Positions 1-4,896 of a stretch of DNA of 6,935 nucleotides are shown here, piece after piece. The notes below the pieces were generated by a model, which was given only the letters and a program-made list of their open reading frames with translations, was not told the origin of the DNA and did no database searches. The position numbers and the translations under genes were made by a program. Numbering within the stretch: position 1 is the first letter of the stretch; each line of letters opens with the position of its first letter. The DNA is from Candidatus Uhrbacteria bacterium (lineage in GTDB: Bacteria > Patescibacteriota > Patescibacteriia > UBA9934 > GWF2-40-263): positions 1 to 6,935 of the forward strand of contig JACQSJ010000051.1 of assembly GCA_016205995.1 (NCBI GenBank). The letters run 5' to 3'.

Positions 1-1518
1 ATCATCGAGAACTATCAGGAGCTCAAACAAGCGCTCATAAAGACTGAGCATCTATTTGCCTCGGATACCGACTCAGAAGTTCTTGCGCATCTCATCGAAG
101 ACGAGCTCGCAGGTGGGGCAGCATTGTTCATGGCGGTGAAGCGAGTTCTCTCCCGTGTTCGGGGAACGTATGGGCTGGTTGTCATGACGCGCGACACGTC
201 TCAGACGCTTATTGCGGCGCGTATGGGCAGTCCGCTTGTGGTTGGTATTGGGGAAGGAGAATATTTTGTTGCATCAGATCCTTCCGCGCTCATGGCACAT
301 ACAAAGGACGTTCTGTATCTGGACGACGGTGAGGTTGCCGCCATCACGAGCGAGGGGGTGAGTTTAGATGGAGTGGACGAGATGAATGTGAAAAATCGGG
401 TCTCACGGATTGACTGGGATGTGGAGGAGGCGACGAAAGCGGGGCACCCGCATTTCATGCTCAAAGAGATTCTTGAGCAACCGGAGGTCATAGAAAACTC
501 CACGCGTGGCCGCATGGATTTGTTGAATGGTCGGTGTGTATTGGGAGGACTTGAGGCGGTCCGGGACCGTTTGTCCGAGATCGATCGCATCGTGATTGTG
601 GGATGTGGAAGTGCGTACTATGCCGGGCTGGTGGGCGAGTACCTCCTCGAGGAGCTTGCGGGCATTCCCGTGGAGGTCGAGCTCGCCAGTGAGTTTCGAT
701 ATCGCAAGCCGCTGTTGACGACCCGTACCGCCGTGCTCGCGATTTCGCAATCGGGCGAGACCGCCGATACGCTCGAGGCAGTCCGAGAAGCGAAGAGGAA
801 GAATGCGCTCGCGTTGGGACTTGTGAATGTCGTTGGTTCATCGATCGCACGAGAAACAGATGCGGGCGTCTACAACCATGCGGGTCCGGAAGTGGGTGTG
901 GCTTCGACCAAGGCGTTTGTGAGCCAGCTCACCGTGCTCACGCTCATGGCGGTGTACCTCGGACAACTGCGGGGGGCGCTCACGCGTGGGAGCGAGATTC
1001 TCGCCGGGCTTGCTGAGCTTCCAAATCTGGTGCGCGAGATTCTTAGCTGTCGAGACCAGGTCACGTCGATTGCCTCGACTCTCAAGGGAGCAGAGCATTG
1101 TTTATTTTTGGGCCGTACCTTCCATGCGCCCATTGCCTACGAGGGGGCGCTCAAGCTCAAGGAGGTGAGCTATATCCATGCCGAAGGATACACAAGTGGG
1201 GAGATGAAGCATGGGCCCATTGCGTTAATCAACGAAGGATTTCCGTGTGTGGTGTTGTGTCCCCAAGATTCGATGTTTGAAAAAAACTGGAGCAACATTC
1301 AGGAACTCAAAGCACGTGGTGGGCACATCATTGCGGTGACAAGTGGTGAGCCCATTTCGTCAATCGGGTCTCAAATTGTTCTTCCTCAGACCCATGAAGT
1401 TCTTCAGCCCATCCTCTCGACGATCCCGCTGCAGCTTCTTGCCTACGAGACCGCCGTTGCCAGAGATTTGGACCCGGACAAGCCTCGAAATTTGGCCAAG
1501 AGCGTGACGGTTGAGTAA
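1..1518 (+). CDS. glmS: Glutamine-fructose-6-phosphate aminotransferase (isomerizing), 5'-truncated
   Basis: GlmS makes glucosamine-6-phosphate from fructose-6-phosphate and glutamine in the cytosol, the first committed step to UDP-GlcNAc for peptidoglycan. Frame 1 is open from base 1, so the gene starts before the window. The 505 residues present begin with IIENYQELK, which matches the point just after the Asn-Gly of the glutaminase domain (about residue 100 of the 609-residue E. coli enzyme). The catalytic Cys1 and about 99 residues are therefore off-window. The glutaminase domain continues through TDSEVLAHL and GEGEYFVASD, followed by the linker motif HFMLKEILEQP. Two SIS (sugar isomerase) domains follow: GCGSAYYAG, ASEFRYRK, SQSGETADTL and GVASTKAF in the first, EGALKLKEVSYIHAEG and GEMKHGPIALI in the second. 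The C-terminus RNLAKSVTVE is the family's invariant tail with the active-site lysine. The 3' end is intact. An internal ATG at 124 is not the start, because conserved sequence precedes it. Confidence 0.97.
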   Translation: MIENYQELKQALIKTEHLFASDTDSEVLAHLIEDELAGGAALFMAVKRVLSRVRGTYGLVVMTRDTSQTLIAARMGSPLVVGIGEGEYFVASDPSALMAHTKDVLYLDDGEVAAITSEGVSLDGVDEMNVKNRVSRIDWDVEEATKAGHPHFMLKEILEQPEVIENSTRGRMDLLNGRCVLGGLEAVRDRLSEIDRIVIVGCGSAYYAGLVGEYLLEELAGIPVEVELASEFRYRKPLLTTRTAVLAISQSGETADTLEAVREAKRKNALALGLVNVVGSSIARETDAGVYNHAGPEVGVASTKAFVSQLTVLTLMAVYLGQLRGALTRGSEILAGLAELPNLVREILSCRDQVTSIASTLKGAEHCLFLGRTFHAPIAYEGALKLKEVSYIHAEGYTSGEMKHGPIALINEGFPCVVLCPQDSMFEKNWSNIQELKARGGHIIAVTSGEPISSIGSQIVLPQTHEVLQPILSTIPLQLLAYETAVARDLDPDKPRNLAKSVTVE

Positions 1519-1541
1519 GGGTACGGGTGAGGATAACCCGG

Positions 1542-1570
1542 TTGACGAAAAGGCATTTTTGTGATAGCAT
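1542..1570 (+). promoter_or_regulatory. Sigma70-type promoter for the 3D-domain gene
   Basis: TTGACG (1542-1547) and TAGCAT (1565-1570) are separated by exactly 17 nt. A TG at 1562-1563 one base before the -10 makes it an extended -10. Transcription would begin near 1577, inside the 5' arm of the hairpin that follows, giving a leader of about 85 nt before the ATG at 1662. It lies 23 nt after the glmS stop. The call rests on motif and spacing only. Confidence 0.65.
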
Positions 1571-1571
1571 G

Positions 1572-1605
1572 AGGGCGCTTCCTAGCAAGGGAGCGCTTTT
1601 GTTTT
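1572..1605 (+). terminator. Intrinsic terminator after glmS
   Basis: GCGCTTCC (1575-1582) pairs with GGGAGCGC (1589-1596), with one G-U pair and a 6-nt loop. A T-run broken by one G (1597-1605) follows. It probably ends glmS transcripts. The downstream promoter's own transcript would start inside the 5' arm and so form only a shortened stem at its 5' end, which may let it escape termination. Confidence 0.65.
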
Positions 1606-1661
1606 CAGCCCTTTTGGCTTATTTCATGCCCAGTGCCGACTGTAGGAGGAAGGCGCCGGGT

Positions 1662-2285
1662 ATGAAGAATAAGACCATCCAACAACTGAAGAATCTTTGG
1701 GAAGAGGATGTGGCGTATACCCGCACCATCACGACCGCCCTCTATCAGGCGTGGGTTCGTGTTGAGGGGGTGTTTGCCCCTGTGCGCCGTCAGGCGTCTA
1801 GCCTCTCATTGGTGGCCTTTGTTCTGGTCGTGGCCACGTATGTCCTTTTCCCGAAACTCGCTAACGCTGACATGGAATTTGAGAACATCGGGTTGAGCTC
1901 TGAAACCGTTTCCATGATTGTGGCATCCATGCAGAATGTGACAGAGGACTACGGCCGCCTTCCGGTGGCAGGCGAGGCTCCTGCCCGTCGCCACTATACG
2001 ATTCCCATCACAGCCTATACGTCTGAGGTGGAACAGACCGACGAGTCACCGTGTATCACGGCCTCGGGGCTGGACGTGTGTGAACGCGACATGGAAAACG
2101 TTGTGGCAGCAAACTTTCTCCCGCTGGGAACGCGCGTAAAGATTCCGGAGCTGTACGGAGACCGGGTCTTCTATGTCGAGGACCGCATGAACCAACGATA
2201 CAACTACAAAATGGACATCTGGATGAAGGATCTCGCAGACGCCAAGGCGTTCGGAGTGCAGTACGTCACGATCGAGGTGTTCTAA
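1662..2285 (+). CDS. Membrane-anchored 3D-domain (double-psi beta-barrel) protein
   Basis: This 207-residue protein has a cytosolic N-terminus of about 45 residues, one hydrophobic segment (about 46-65, ending LANA before D70, a possible signal-peptidase site), a short linker and a C-terminal 3D domain (about 112-207). The domain shows ITAYTSEVEQTDESP, VVAANFLPLGTRVKI, YVEDRMNQ and KMDIWMKD. D127, D174 and D185 are the likely three conserved aspartates. The 3D family is related in fold to MltA and RlpA, and some members are peptidoglycan-cleaving lytic transglycosylases, so a wall-remodelling role outside the membrane is inferred. C131 and C140 flank a loop and could form a disulfide. The ATG at 1662 was chosen because AGGAGG lies at 1644-1649, although the 12-nt spacing is a little long. 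In-frame ATGs at 1569 and 1626 lie in or just after the terminator and lack a ribosome site. The gene has its own promoter, and its neighbours glmS and ddl also serve peptidoglycan. Confidence 0.85.
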   Translation: MKNKTIQQLKNLWEEDVAYTRTITTALYQAWVRVEGVFAPVRRQASSLSLVAFVLVVATYVLFPKLANADMEFENIGLSSETVSMIVASMQNVTEDYGRLPVAGEAPARRHYTIPITAYTSEVEQTDESPCITASGLDVCERDMENVVAANFLPLGTRVKIPELYGDRVFYVEDRMNQRYNYKMDIWMKDLADAKAFGVQYVTIEVF

Positions 2286-2291
2286 AAGATC

Positions 2292-2323
2292 AGAGACTCG
2301 CACCCGCGAGTCTCTTGATTTTT
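2292..2323 (+). terminator. Intrinsic terminator after the 3D-domain gene
   Basis: AGAGACTCGC (2292-2301) and GCGAGTCTCT (2306-2315) form a perfect 10-bp stem closed by the tetraloop ACCC, followed by TTGATTTTT. It begins 7 nt after the stop at 2283-2285. Its last stem base and T-run double as the -35 box of the tRNA promoter. Confidence 0.88.
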
Positions 2324-2343
2324 GGTCTCTTGATTGTTATAGT
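2315..2343 (+). promoter_or_regulatory. Promoter of tRNA-Cys
   Basis: TTGATT (2315-2320) and TATAGT (2338-2343) are spaced by exactly 17 nt. TG at 2335-2336 gives an extended -10. Transcription would start near 2350, only a few bases before the mature tRNA 5' end at 2353, so there is almost no 5' leader for RNase P to remove. Confidence 0.75.
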
Positions 2344-2352
2344 CGGCGCCGT

Positions 2353-2427
2353 GGCCACGTGGCGAAGTGGGAACGCAGGGGTCTGCAAAACCTCGATGAG
2401 CCGGTTCAATCCCGGCCGTGGCCTCCA
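2353..2427 (+). tRNA. tRNA-Cys, anticodon GCA
   Basis: A full cloverleaf can be drawn. The acceptor stem is GGCCACG (2353-2359) with CGTGGCC (2417-2423). The D stem is GCG/CGC (2362-2364 with 2374-2376). The anticodon stem is GGGGT/ACCTC with one G-U pair, its loop CTGCAAA holding GCA at 2385-2387. The variable loop is 5 nt. The T stem is GCCGG/CCGGC with loop TTCAATC. The discriminator is T (U73), as expected for tRNA-Cys, and the CCA end is encoded (2425-2427). It reads UGC/UGU codons. It is a single tRNA gene with its own promoter and terminator. Confidence 0.96.
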
Positions 2428-2464
2428 TACATAAAACCCGGGCATGACTCGGGTTTTATGTATG
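2426..2464 (+). terminator. Terminator of tRNA-Cys
   Basis: CATACATAAAACCCG (2426-2440) and CGGGTTTTATGTATG (2450-2464) form a perfect 15-bp stem with a 9-nt loop. Functionally this is a CCCG/CGGG stem followed by TTTT, preceded by a matching A-run, so it could act on both strands. The left arm begins with the last two bases of the tRNA CCA end. Confidence 0.82.
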
Positions 2465-2516
2465 TGACGGTTGGATGGAAATCTGATTGCCGTTTCGACT
2501 CGGCGAGAATATCGAG

Positions 2517-2550
2517 AAACGCAACTGTCCCGATCGGGACAGTTGCGTTT
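2517..2550. repeat. Perfect 34-bp palindrome, copy A of a shared core
   Basis: The sequence from 2517 to 2550 is its own reverse complement, centred on GATC at 2532-2535 or its middle bases. The inner 16 bp TGTCCCGATCGGGACA (2526-2541) recur exactly at 2660-2675. The outer arms read AAACGCAAC and GTTGCGTTT. It could be a DNA-binding site, a cruciform or a weak terminator, but only three Ts follow the stem. Function is unknown. Confidence 0.85.
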
Positions 2551-2638
2551 GAGCGACAGGGCTGTCATCGTTGAGCTAAACAAGATTCAATTTCCGATTT
2601 CGTCAAGCAATTAATGCGTTTAACCCAGAGGATACTCT

Positions 2639-2687
2639 TCGTTGTGATGGGCACGTATGTGTCCCGATCGGGACACATACGCAACGA
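2639..2687. repeat. 28-bp perfect palindrome with outer stem, copy B of the shared core
   Basis: 2654-2681 is a perfect palindrome that contains the same 16-bp core as copy A (2660-2675) but different outer arms (CGTATG and CATACG). An outer stem TCGTTG (2639-2644) with CAACGA (2682-2687) adds 6 bp across a one-sided 9-nt bulge. No T-run follows. It lies 36 bp before the ddl start, so it would be in the ddl leader or promoter region. Possible operator, RNA structure or dispersed repeat. Confidence 0.82.
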
Positions 2688-2717
2688 TGGTTGGAGTTCT
2701 TACGATGTACAACCGGT

Positions 2718-3617
2718 ATGGAAAAATCACACGTCGCTCTCCTGACCGGCGGAAAAAATTCCGAGAGAGAGGTGGCTTTGAGGTCGGCCGAGAATGTACG
2801 CAAAGCGCTTGAGGAAAATTTCACTGTTGAGGTGTTTGACCTTCCTCGTGACCTTGACCGGTTCCTCGCGAGTCGATCCGGATTCGATATCGCCGTTCCG
2901 GTTTTCCATGGTCGATGGGGCGAGGACGGGGTCATTCAAGGACTCCTCGAAGTACTGGGCGTGCCGTACATTTTTTCCAACGTCGAGGCCCATGCCGTTG
3001 GGATGAACAAAGTGATGTGCAAAGAGCTCGCGCGCTCACGTGGGCTCAAGACTGCAGAATGGAAGGTGTTGGAATGTGGAGACTCGATGGAGTGGACGCA
3101 TCCTGTTGTTGCCAAGCCAGTGGATGAGGGGAGCTCGGTTGGGGTGAGTCTTATTCGAGACGCGAAATCGTTCGCGCAGATATTTCCCGCGACTCGCAGG
3201 TTGCTTGTCGAAGACCTGATCGAAGGACAGGAGTTTACCGTCGCAGTTGTTGAGCATGAAGGCGGAGCCGTGGCACTACCCGTTATCGAGATTCGTTCCA
3301 AGAAGGAGTTTTTTGATTTCGAGAGTAAGTATGACCCAGCCCTTTGTGACGAGCTCTGCCCAGCACCCATCCACGACGGGCTCGCCAAGCGACTCAAAGA
3401 TGTCGCGCTCACCGCGCACAAGATGATCGGCGCACGACATCTCTCGCGTACAGACATGATCGTCGACCATGATGGCACGATCTGGTTCCTCGAGATCAAC
3501 ACTATTCCAGGACTTACCAGTGCCTCGCTCACACCCAAAGCCATCGCAGCCGCGGGTCTGAGACTCGAAGATCTCCTCAAGGCTTGGGTTGATGAGGTCA
3601 TGAAAAAAACGGCTTAG
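2718..3617 (+). CDS. ddl: D-alanine--D-alanine ligase
   Basis: Ddl is a cytosolic ATP-grasp enzyme that joins two D-alanines for the peptidoglycan stem peptide. The 299-residue length matches the family (about 300-370). Motifs in order are LLTGGKNSEREVALRS (1st D-Ala site, E16), FHGRWGEDGVIQG (64-75), VAKPVDEGSSVGVS (131-144, S140), QEFTVAVV (171-178), FFDFESKYD with Y205 in the omega loop, RTDMIVDHDG (244-253), and the Mg-binding FLEINTIPGLTSASLTP (257-273, E259 and N261). The E16/S140/Y205 triad fits a D-Ala-D-Ala rather than a D-Ala-D-lactate enzyme (family knowledge). The start was placed at ATG 2718 because the alignable region begins there. No ribosome site sits at usual distance: the only purine-rich run, GGAG at 2693-2696, is 21 nt away. 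An in-frame TTG at 2691 would add nine unconserved residues. The gene converges on the next one and ends inside a shared terminator. Confidence 0.96.
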   Translation: MEKSHVALLTGGKNSEREVALRSAENVRKALEENFTVEVFDLPRDLDRFLASRSGFDIAVPVFHGRWGEDGVIQGLLEVLGVPYIFSNVEAHAVGMNKVMCKELARSRGLKTAEWKVLECGDSMEWTHPVVAKPVDEGSSVGVSLIRDAKSFAQIFPATRRLLVEDLIEGQEFTVAVVEHEGGAVALPVIEIRSKKEFFDFESKYDPALCDELCPAPIHDGLAKRLKDVALTAHKMIGARHLSRTDMIVDHDGTIWFLEINTIPGLTSASLTPKAIAAAGLRLEDLLKAWVDEVMKKTA

Positions 3618-3627
3618 GCCGTTTTTT
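3604..3627. terminator. Bidirectional terminator shared by two convergent genes
   Basis: AAAAAACGGC (3604-3613) and GCCGTTTTTT (3618-3627) form a perfect stem with the 4-nt loop TTAG. Each strand reads GC-rich stem then six Ts, so it can end both ddl (+) and the host-attachment-family gene (-). The loop contains TAG, the ddl stop, on the plus strand and part of TAA, the other gene's stop, on the minus strand. Confidence 0.88.
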
Positions 3628-4054
3628 GGATACGCTCGAGAACCTCGACAAGGGGCTCCTTCGCAAGATTCTTTCCAACCCGTGCAACGAGTCGAGCACG
3701 GACGTCGTTGTGAAGTCCGTCGACGAATTCCTTGATGCGCGGTTCTGGGACAGTCATGATGAGCTCTTCAAATTCCTTTGCTTGGAGCCGTCGGTGGAGC
3801 TCCTCTGCGAGGAGTTTGGCAAAGCGGTGCTCGGATTGGTCTTCGAGCTTCTCATTCATTTCCGCAAAATGGCCTCCACCTGAGGTGACTCCAGAGGTTC
3901 GGTCATTCCCATCTTTCGAAGCATGATCGACATGGATTTCTCCCACTTCGGTTGATTCTCGATCCTGCAGGAGGAAGAATCGGGCGTGTTCATTATCGCA
4001 CACGGCAAGAAGCGTGGGTTTCTCGTAGGCGCGGAGCGGTTCAGGGATGTGCAT
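3614..4054 (-). CDS. Host attachment protein family (eRF1-like) protein
   Basis: This 146-residue protein resembles the family annotated 'protein required for attachment to host cells' (Host_attach, related to bacterial eRF1-domain proteins). The family name comes from plant-associated bacteria and says little about function here. Visible features are the N-terminal strand TLLAVCDNEHARFFLL, a Gly/Ser/His-rich middle (SGVTSGGGHFAEMNEK), a helical FAKLLAEELHRRL, the strand ELIMTVPEPRIKEFV and a C-terminal LVARVGKNLAKEPLVEVLERI, the usual order in this family. There is no signal peptide or membrane segment, so it is probably cytosolic. The ATG at 4054 gives the usual family length. An upstream in-frame ATG at 4123 would add 23 residues and run past the likely transcription start. 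No Shine-Dalgarno site is visible before 4054. It is transcribed divergently from the VIT gene and converges on ddl with a 4-nt overlap. Confidence 0.72.
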   Translation of the reverse strand: MHIPEPLRAYEKPTLLAVCDNEHARFFLLQDRESTEVGEIHVDHASKDGNDRTSGVTSGGGHFAEMNEKLEDQSEHRFAKLLAEELHRRLQAKEFEELIMTVPEPRIKEFVDGLHNDVRARLVARVGKNLAKEPLVEVLERIQKTA

Positions 4055-4081
4055 AGGGGAGGTTCGGTTAGAGATAGCCAC

Positions 4082-4092
4082 AGTATATAATA
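4082..4092 (-). promoter_or_regulatory. Candidate -10 region of the host-attachment-family gene
   Basis: Read on the minus strand, this AT-rich segment offers TATACT (4087 to 4082) or TATTAT (4092 to 4087). With TATACT, TTCCCA (4110 to 4105) lies 17 nt upstream as a weak -35. Transcription would start near 4075, about 20 nt before the ATG at 4054. It overlaps the plus-strand -10 of the VIT gene. Confidence 0.45.
4086..4091 (+). promoter_or_regulatory. Consensus -10 box (TATAAT) of the VIT gene
   Basis: TATAAT ends 8 nt before the ATG at 4100, so transcription would begin at about 4097-4099 and the mRNA would be leaderless or nearly so. The -35 position at 17-nt spacing (TTCGGT, 4063-4068) is poor. 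Confidence 0.6.
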
Positions 4093-4099
4093 AGGGCGT

Positions 4100-4651
4100 A
4101 TGGATGGGAAAACACTTAAACATGAGATCGTCGATTCAATGCGCGAGATCGTCTTCGGGCTCGAGGACTCGCTTGTTTCAACGATGGGCGCGATCACAGG
4201 CATCGCTGTGGGAACAGGCAGCCAATACATCGTGATTCTCTCTGGTTTGGTTCTCATCGCCGCGGAGGCAACATCGATGGCGGCCGGGAGTTATCTTTCG
4301 ACCAAGCATGCTCGTGAGGCGGAGATGTTGTTTCATGGGCGCAACGGGCTTGAGATCCACGAGGAGGCCTCTCATCCCGTTCGTGCCGCTCTGGTGATGG
4401 GCGTGTTTTATCTCGTGGGCGGCGTGGTTCCTCTCGCGCCATACTTTCTTTTGGACGTCGACCGAGCTGTGGTTCCCGCGATCGTCATCACCGCTATCAC
4501 GCTATTTCTCGTTGGGGTATGGGCAGCCTCTTTCACAAAGACGTCGAAACTCAAGAGTGGCATTGAGATGACGATTGTGTCGCTCGCGGCCGCCGGAATC
4601 GGCTATGCGATCGGACGTTTGGTTGCGTCGTACTTCGGTGTAGAGGTATAG
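4100..4651 (+). CDS. VIT1/CCC1 family Fe(II)/Mn(II) transporter
   Basis: This 183-residue membrane protein belongs to the vacuolar iron transporter family, whose members move Fe2+ or Mn2+ out of the cytosol. The family signature REIVFGLEDSLVSTMGAITG opens the protein, and AEATSMAAGSYLS follows. D23 and M60 match positions that line the metal path in the plant VIT1 structure (family knowledge). Five hydrophobic segments are visible at about 22-41, 43-66, 94-117, 122-145 and 156-179. The cytosolic part between the second and third (67-93, with E73, E75, E85, E88, E89) is far shorter than the helical metal-binding domain of plant VIT1. This is therefore a compact form that may rely on another protein for cytosolic metal binding. 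The start at 4100 sits just behind a TATAAT box. Its TAG stop shares one base with the GTG of the next gene, implying co-transcription and coupled translation. Confidence 0.9.
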   Translation: MDGKTLKHEIVDSMREIVFGLEDSLVSTMGAITGIAVGTGSQYIVILSGLVLIAAEATSMAAGSYLSTKHAREAEMLFHGRNGLEIHEEASHPVRAALVMGVFYLVGGVVPLAPYFLLDVDRAVVPAIVITAITLFLVGVWAASFTKTSKLKSGIEMTIVSLAAAGIGYAIGRLVASYFGVEV

Positions 4652-4863
4652 TGAAACATATGGACGGGGTTAAGCAGCTACATCTTGGGGAGCATTACGA
4701 TGAGTGCGATGTCTGTTCCGCTCCCATTAAAGATTTGAGTCAGGCCTTCACGACCGAGTACGGCGGAAAGGTTCTGACGTTTTGTAGCGAAAAATGTTTC
4801 AAGAGGTACTTAGAGGATCCGGCTCTCTACGCCGAGTTCGAGGGAGATGAGGGGCTTGAATGA
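4651..4863 (+). CDS. YHS/TRASH-type small metal-binding domain protein
   Basis: This 70-residue soluble protein has the YHS/TRASH pattern: C19-x2-C22 (ECDVC), an aromatic/glycine turn (TTEYGGKVLTF), FCSEKC with C45 and C49, then F50 and the closing DPALY (56-60). Such domains bind metals such as Fe, Cu or Zn, and occur in metal transporters, metallochaperones and sensors. The four cysteines fit one metal site. Metal identity cannot be read from sequence. GTG 4651 overlaps the VIT stop by one base and has GAGG (4643-4646) 4 nt upstream. ATG 4660 gives a 67-residue version with the same GAGG 13 nt away, so either could be right. Coupling to VIT suggests that it senses, buffers or delivers that transporter's metal, which is inference. 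Its last codons form the left half of a terminator. Confidence 0.82.
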   Translation: MKHMDGVKQLHLGEHYDECDVCSAPIKDLSQAFTTEYGGKVLTFCSEKCFKRYLEDPALYAEFEGDEGLE

Positions 4864-4879
4864 CCCCTCATTTTTTGTT
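4847..4879 (+). terminator. Intrinsic terminator overlapping the YHS gene 3' end
   Basis: ATGAGGGG (4847-4854) pairs with CCCCTCAT (4864-4871), with a 9-nt loop that contains the TGA stop (4861-4863). Six Ts run from 4871 to 4876, the first of them also closing the stem, then GTT. The left arm encodes the end of the protein (DEGLE). Confidence 0.85.
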
Positions 4880-4884
4880 ATCCT
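4856..4884 (+). promoter_or_regulatory. Promoter of the cysteine desulfurase gene
   Basis: TTGAAT (4856-4861) lies in the terminator loop and TATCCT (4879-4884) just after its T-run. Spacing is exactly 17 nt, and TG at 4876-4877 gives an extended -10. Transcription would start near 4891, about 6 nt before the ATG at 4897, so the mRNA is nearly leaderless. Each box matches consensus at four of six positions. Confidence 0.55.
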
Positions 4885-4896
4885 CGCAGAACCTTT

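Larger units (their letters stand above)
2465..2717. other. Non-coding gap between tRNA-Cys and ddl
   Basis: This is the longest gene-free stretch in a very compact window. It holds two large palindromes (annotated separately) and no credible ORF. I found no convincing -35/-10 pair for ddl. Weak candidates such as GATACT (2631-2636) lack a partner at proper spacing. CGTTTC (2491-2496) could pair with GAAACG (2516-2521), an alternative to the first palindrome's fold. Confidence 0.6.

Noticed and set aside
201..1133. Several minus-strand open frames of 86-129 residues under glmS
   Set aside because: They are antisense shadows of a strongly conserved enzyme and show no motif or start signal.
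1524..1540. Small hairpin CGGGT/ACCCG right after glmS as a terminator
   Set aside because: The stem is only 5 bp and no T-run follows. The hairpin at 1572-1605 is the better terminator.
1527..1661. N-terminal extension of the 3D-domain protein
   Set aside because: It covers the promoter and the glmS terminator hairpin, has no ribosome site, and the ATG at 1662 follows AGGAGG. The hydrophobic stretch it contains is an accidental reading of the T-rich terminator.
2290..2583. Open frames on both strands across tRNA-Cys and its terminator
   Set aside because: They run through the tRNA cloverleaf, two hairpins and a palindrome, so they are not credible proteins.
2517..2681. Possible CRISPR array from the repeated palindromic core
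   Set aside because: There are only two copies with differing arms and no regular spacers, and no cas gene is present.
2936..3601. 221-residue open frame on the minus strand
   Set aside because: It is antisense to ddl, whose motifs are fully conserved on the plus strand. The composition is Ser/Thr-rich, as in shadow frames, with no recognisable domain.
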